Program-made: the position numbers and the translations under genes
The notes under the pieces: generated by a model
Told to the model about the DNA's origin: nothing
Databases searched by the model: none
Seen by the model: only the letters and a program-made list of their open reading frames with translations
From: JBBSEX01 sp038239345
Lineage (GTDB): Bacteria > Acidobacteriota > Terriglobia > Bryobacterales > Bryobacteraceae
Reading direction: 5' to 3'
DNA length: 64,000 bases
Assembly (NCBI GenBank): GCA_038239345.1
Contig: JBBSEX010000004.1
Span: 297,079 to 361,078, forward strand
Shown here: piece after piece, positions 60,818-64,000 of the stretch
Numbering within the stretch: the stretch's first letter is position 1
Layout: each line of letters begins with the position of its first letter

Positions 60818-62251
60818 GTGAATAAGAAGGTGCCCGCGCTGGCGAGTCTGTTCCTGATGCTGTTGCTTACGCGACTTTGCCATCTGCGAATTGTATGGGT
60901 GGAAGAGGGCTATCCTACCGCCGCCGCCATCCAATTGCTGGCTGGAAAGACACTGTATCGCGATGTGTGGTTCGATAAGCCGCCGCTATTCCCGTCGCTA
61001 TATCTACTGTGGGGCGCGCAGATTGGAGTACCGCTGCGAATCGCCGGCGCTCTCTTCATCTTTGGCTGCTGCCTGCTACTATTCCGCTTCGCACACGACT
61101 TGTGGGGAGAGCGGGAAGCGCTGCTGTCGGCCTGGCTACTCGGATTCTTTCTGACATTTGGAATTCCTTCGGCAGTGATGGCGCTGGCGCCGGACCTGTT
61201 AATGGTGGCGCCGCACATCCTGGCCGTTTATTTGGCGTGGCGAGGCAAACCGCTGTGGTCGGGAGTTGCCGCGGGCGTGGCGCTACTGGTAAACGGGAAG
61301 GCCATGTTTATCGTGGCGGCCTGCTTACTCTGGCAGTGGCGATCCGCAGGTTGGCTGCTTGCGGGGTTCGCAATTCCAAATGCGCTGGCTTGTGCGTGGA
61401 TGGGAATCAACGAATCATTGATGGCCTATTATCGCGAAGTTTGGGAATGGGGTTTTTTATATTCGGCGAACACATTCCTTGAAAACCGATTCGTTGGTGG
61501 CTTATCGCGGACTCTGAACTGGATGGGGTTTCAAGCCGCCTTGGTGGCCGGAGCCGCCTGGTACTGGACGAGGGATCGTAGTTCGGAGTCCAGGCGAATG
61601 GCGCTCTGGACCTTAATTTCCCTGGCCGGCGTCGCGGCTGGTTGGCGATTCTTCCCGCGCTATTATTTCCAGCTGATTCCAGTAATGTGCCTGGTGGCTT
61701 CGCGAGGATTAACGCTTTTGGGCAAGAGGCGATTTGCCGTGTTCGCGCTGCTATTAATTCCGCTGATCCGATTTGGGCCGCGATATGCGGTGTTGGCGGC
61801 GGATATAGCGTTCAATCGTGAACATCAGTGGGCGGATCTAGCTCTGAGCGAGGACAGCAAACAGGCCGCTAGTCTTGTGCAAACCCGCTCCAAACAAGAA
61901 GATACGTTATTGGTTTGGGGCTATCGTCCCGACATTTTTGCCTTGACGCGAATGCACGCGGGAACTCGCTTTCTAGATTCCCAGCCTCTGACTGGCGTAC
62001 TCGCCGACCGGCATCTGAATAGCGCGGAACCGGTTGCGCCGCTGCTCGCCGCGAACAATCGCGCCGAACTGATTCACACCCACCCGGCGTTTATAGTGGA
62101 TGGCTTGGGACCCTTGAATCCCCGGCTGGCGATTAGCGCGTTTCCCGATCTCAGTACTTGGTTGTCGCAATATAAAATTGTTGGAAAGTCGAATTCTTCC
62201 GTCATTTATCATGTCGAAACGGCAGACAAAAATCTCTCACAGAAGAACTAA
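60818..62251 (+). CDS. Polytopic membrane protein, GT39/ArnT-like glycosyltransferase
   Basis: 477 residues with 9-11 membrane segments. N-terminal loop holds WVEEGYPTAAAIQLLAGKTL and DVWFDKPPLFPSLYLLWG; the acidic pair and DKPPL are typical of ArnT/PMT-type (GT-C, family 39/83) enzymes that use polyprenyl-phosphate sugars. The C-terminal soluble part has EDTLLVWGYRPDIFALTRM. Acceptor and donor are unknown. GTG start at 60818 after AGGA with short spacing. A terminator follows at 62297. Confidence 0.82.
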   Translation: MNKKVPALASLFLMLLLTRLCHLRIVWVEEGYPTAAAIQLLAGKTLYRDVWFDKPPLFPSLYLLWGAQIGVPLRIAGALFIFGCCLLLFRFAHDLWGEREALLSAWLLGFFLTFGIPSAVMALAPDLLMVAPHILAVYLAWRGKPLWSGVAAGVALLVNGKAMFIVAACLLWQWRSAGWLLAGFAIPNALACAWMGINESLMAYYREVWEWGFLYSANTFLENRFVGGLSRTLNWMGFQAALVAGAAWYWTRDRSSESRRMALWTLISLAGVAAGWRFFPRYYFQLIPVMCLVASRGLTLLGKRRFAVFALLLIPLIRFGPRYAVLAADIAFNREHQWADLALSEDSKQAASLVQTRSKQEDTLLVWGYRPDIFALTRMHAGTRFLDSQPLTGVLADRHLNSAEPVAPLLAANNRAELIHTHPAFIVDGLGPLNPRLAISAFPDLSTWLSQYKIVGKSNSSVIYHVETADKNLSQKN

Positions 62252-62296
62252 CGATGGGTGCGTAAGAGCGTCTGTTGTTATAAGCAGTAAACAGTG

Positions 62297-62344
62297 AGTC
62301 CGCGCGGTCCCTTTCCCCCAAGCTAGATCCGCGCGGGCTGTTTT
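62297..62344 (+). terminator. Intrinsic terminator after the GT39-like gene
   Basis: AGTCCGCGCGG (62297-62307) pairs with CCGCGCGGGCT (62329-62339) with one T-G wobble around a 21-base loop; then GTTTT. It lies 45 bases past the stop. Confidence 0.75.
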
Positions 62345-62440
62345 CCATTTAAAAAAGTGACATCATTGTAACCCACCCGAGAGCCGGCGCTGAGCGTGAT
62401 ACTTATTCCGGCGCGGCGGATCTATTGGGCGAAAGGATGA

Positions 62441-62962
62441 ATGATGTCTAAATACAGCATCGGTTGTGGAATTCTCATTAGTTTACTGGCGCTCCCTGGG
62501 GCGCGGGCCGACAAAGCGCAGGACCATATGATGAAGGAAGTTCGGCATGAGTTGGTAATGCTTCCTTACTACGGCGTGTTTGACAACCTTGCGTACCGCA
62601 TCGATGGCGGCAAGGTGACGTTGTTTGGCCAAGTGGCGAAACCCGTTCTGAAAACCGACGCCGGGCGCGTCGTCGCGAAAATAGAAGGCGTGGAAAGTGT
62701 CGACAATCAAATCGAAGTGCTTCCCTTATCGCCGAACGACGATCGGATTCGCATCGCGGTCTATCGGGCGATTTACTCCAGGCCAAATCTGGAGCAGTAC
62801 AGTCTGCGGTCAGTGCCACCAATTCATATCATCGTCAAGAATGGAAATGTGACGCTTGAAGGAGCGGTCGGCAATGAGATGGACAAGAACGTCGCGGGCA
62901 TCACCGCGAATGGAGTCTCCGGCGTCTTTGGGGTCAAGAACAATTTGGTGGTGGATAAGTAA
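62441..62962 (+). CDS. BON-domain secreted protein
   Basis: 173 residues. Signal peptide (SKYSIGCGILISLLALPGAR, cleavage near ARA-DK). Two BON domains: about 25-95 (RHELVMLPYYGVFDNLAYRI, KVTLFGQVAKPVLKTDAGRV, VDNQIEVLPLS) and about 100-170 (IRIAVYRAIYSRPNLEQYSL, KNGNVTLEGAVGNEMDKNVA, VFGVKNNLVVD). OsmY-like periplasmic stress protein, likely membrane or phospholipid binding. Two adjacent ATGs are near AAAGGA. Confidence 0.92.
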   Translation: MMSKYSIGCGILISLLALPGARADKAQDHMMKEVRHELVMLPYYGVFDNLAYRIDGGKVTLFGQVAKPVLKTDAGRVVAKIEGVESVDNQIEVLPLSPNDDRIRIAVYRAIYSRPNLEQYSLRSVPPIHIIVKNGNVTLEGAVGNEMDKNVAGITANGVSGVFGVKNNLVVDK

Positions 62963-63047
62963 TCTTGGCAAGGGCGGGCCTGTGTGTGCGACGGTATTGC
63001 GGAGAACCTTGTAAGGGGGCAGGCTTCAAAAGCTATAGGCTACGCTG

Positions 63048-63727
63048 TTACGCGGGTTTTATTTGTCCAACAGGGAACGTCGAAAGGCAAAACTTCGCCG
63101 CGTGCAAACAGCACGTTGTTGCGGAGGTATGGGCGTCCCGCCGCCGTGATCGTACGGAACTGAACGTACCTGACATCATCATCTGGCCAAGAAGGCTGGC
63201 GACCTCCGAATCCCGCACGCTGGTGCACGAGTAAATCATGATCGGCGTAGGCAGGAACCGCGCCGAGTACGCGGAGCCAGAGTTCGACACGCATACCGCT
63301 AGACCCTTTCCGATCTTTGGCATTCCAAATTCCACGGTTATCGGAAAGACTAGTGCACCAGCATCCGTCAAGCTATCGAGCCATGTGTCAGTGGGGTGAG
63401 TGACGCCAGCGTTGACCAGAATCGCATCCCGCGCCCCGGCGTCGATCATGCCACCGTCCCCTTCAATTACCTCGACGTTGGGGTAACGAGACAAACTCTC
63501 GCGGGCTTGACTTGCAAGTACAGGATAGACCTCGACAGCCGTAAACTCTTCCATGTGGCCCCACAAGATCCGCCATGACACCAAGGTGAAAGACGGACTT
63601 GCCTGGGGCGAGATTTAGCGTATCCAGCCAGGGAGCCAGAGTGCTTGGATTTCCATTGGTCAACATCTTCTTCGCGTCAAGAAAAACCGCCTACATCTCG
63701 ATAGAGCTCGTGACGTGCCCTCGATAA
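63048..63727 (-). pseudogene. Methyltransferase pseudogene (protein-L-isoaspartate O-methyltransferase-like), disrupted
   Basis: Pieces of one protein are spread over three frames on the minus strand. From upstream: ELYRDV (63700-63720), then after a frame change AVFLDAKKMLTNGNPSTLAP, WLDTLNLAPGKSVFHLG, then MADLVGPHGRV, and after another change (extra T in GTTTACG near 63548) TAVEVYPVLASQARESLSRY, VEVIEGDGG, DAILVNAGVTHP and the end VRSRRRDAHTSATTCCLHAA, KFCLS. Family members have a GxGTGYYTA SAM-binding motif between FHLG and MADLVG; here about nine residues are missing in frame, so the cofactor site is gone. At least two frameshifts plus that deletion mean it is not functional. Its 5' end stops at the IS element. 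Confidence 0.8.
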
Positions 63728-63729
63728 TC

Positions 63730-64000
63730 TGGACCAGATAAAATTGAGGATTTCAGGATCGGCGCAGAAGGAAGAAGCGACGAAAAGGAGATCCGAAGAT
63801 GAAAAGAGGGCGGTTCACAGAAGAACAGATTATCGGCGTACTGAAGCAGCACGAGGCGGGGCGGAGGGTGCCCGATTTGGCTCGAGAGATCGGCGTCAGC
63901 GAGGCGACGATCTACACCTGGAAGTCGAAGTACGGTGGAATGGAAGTCAACGTGGCGCAGCGGTTGAAGAGCATTGAGGACGAAAACCGGAGGCTGAAGC
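63730..64000 (+). mobile_element. Left end of an IS3-family insertion sequence (continues out of window)
   Basis: A transposase orfA starts at 63799, and the pcmt-like pseudogene is cut off at its 5' end near 63727, which places the IS boundary near 63730 (TGGACCAGATAAA is a TG-starting candidate end). The right end and the terminal inverted repeat partner are outside the window, so the exact end is inferred. Confidence 0.72.
63799..64000 (+). CDS. IS3-family transposase OrfA (partial, cut by window edge)
   Basis: 67 visible residues: MKRGRFTEEQIIGVLKQHEA, RVPDLAREIGVSEATIYTWK, SKYGGMEVNVAQRLKSIEDE, NRRLK. This is the HTH_Tnp_1 helix-turn-helix of IS3 OrfA (IS407/IS2-like group), with the start of the leucine-zipper-like region. 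GGAG lies eight bases before the ATG. OrfB with the DDE domain would be beyond the window edge, usually made through a -1 frameshift. Confidence 0.93.
   Translation, partial: MKRGRFTEEQIIGVLKQHEAGRRVPDLAREIGVSEATIYTWKSKYGGMEVNVAQRLKSIEDENRRLK

Noticed and set aside
63744..63977. A 77-codon plus-strand ORF at the IS element.
   Set aside because: It is an out-of-frame shadow of the OrfA transposase, which is clearly in the 63799 frame.
1..64000. CRISPR arrays, tRNA genes, rRNA genes and prophage genes.
   Set aside because: No regularly spaced identical repeats, no cloverleaf with a GGTTCGAATCC-type T-arm, and no phage structural or integrase gene were noticed on either strand.

Overview
The window looks like chromosomal DNA of an Acidobacteriota member, probably near Bryobacter or Solibacter. 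The evidence is gene content: two large Oar-like TonB-dependent receptors with an N-terminal carboxypeptidase-regulatory domain, an orphan duplicated MacB-type permease, an ECF sigma factor divergent from a kinase with a long helical tail, VWA and Asp-box repeat proteins, and a secretin ending in a cohesin-like domain. This assignment is inference from gene families; there is no rRNA or tRNA gene in the window to confirm it.

Layout. 1-4374 (minus strand): metK, ahcY, tig and the 5' end of clpX, covering the SAM cycle and protein quality control, with no clpP between tig and clpX. 4663-15793: cell-surface genes, namely an OmpA-type barrel protein, an Asp-box propeller protein, a small cupin and two divergent Oar receptors, the second broken by a one-base frameshift. 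16042-20605 (minus): the ribosome and SRP operon ffh-rpsP-khpA-rimM-trmD-rplS-rnhB plus a small membrane protein. 20788-28237: accessory genes, including a DUF2383 protein, a TolB-like propeller, a cytochrome P450, a DUF2059 protein, a MacB-like permease, two tiny ORFs, and a two-gene DUF6978/DUF1828-DUF1829 module whose first gene carries a one-base insertion. 28252-30181 (minus): pepA and smpB. 30289-33592: a secretin with two pseudopilins. 33610-38584 (minus): a TetR-controlled TolC-EmrA-EmrB type efflux operon with a clear promoter and a palindromic operator.

38686-45993 (plus): a tightly packed housekeeping run: Trm112-like protein, heptosyltransferase-like GT9, msbA, yicC, gmk, rpoZ, coaBC, type-4 uracil-DNA glycosylase and tmk, many overlapping by a few bases. 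46002-51996: thioredoxin 2, ECF sigma factor, divergent Ser/Thr kinase, a membrane protein, a degenerate GGDEF protein and a DUF2141 protein. 52344-54892: O-antigen export (wzm, wzt) and rfbB. 54889-58932: a tesA-like esterase facing ybbA and ybbP, a conserved neighbourhood. 58937-62962: VWA protein, RluA-type pseudouridine synthase, GT39-like membrane protein and a BON-domain protein. 63048-64000: a decayed methyltransferase pseudogene that ends at the left edge of an IS3-family element running out of the window.

No CRISPR array, tRNA, rRNA or prophage was seen. Three genes (the second Oar, DUF6978 and the methyltransferase) carry single-base frameshifts. The first two lie in otherwise intact genes at short homopolymers, so sequencing error is a live explanation. 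The best candidate for a poorly described system is the DUF6978/DUF1828-DUF1829 pair at 27017-28237.
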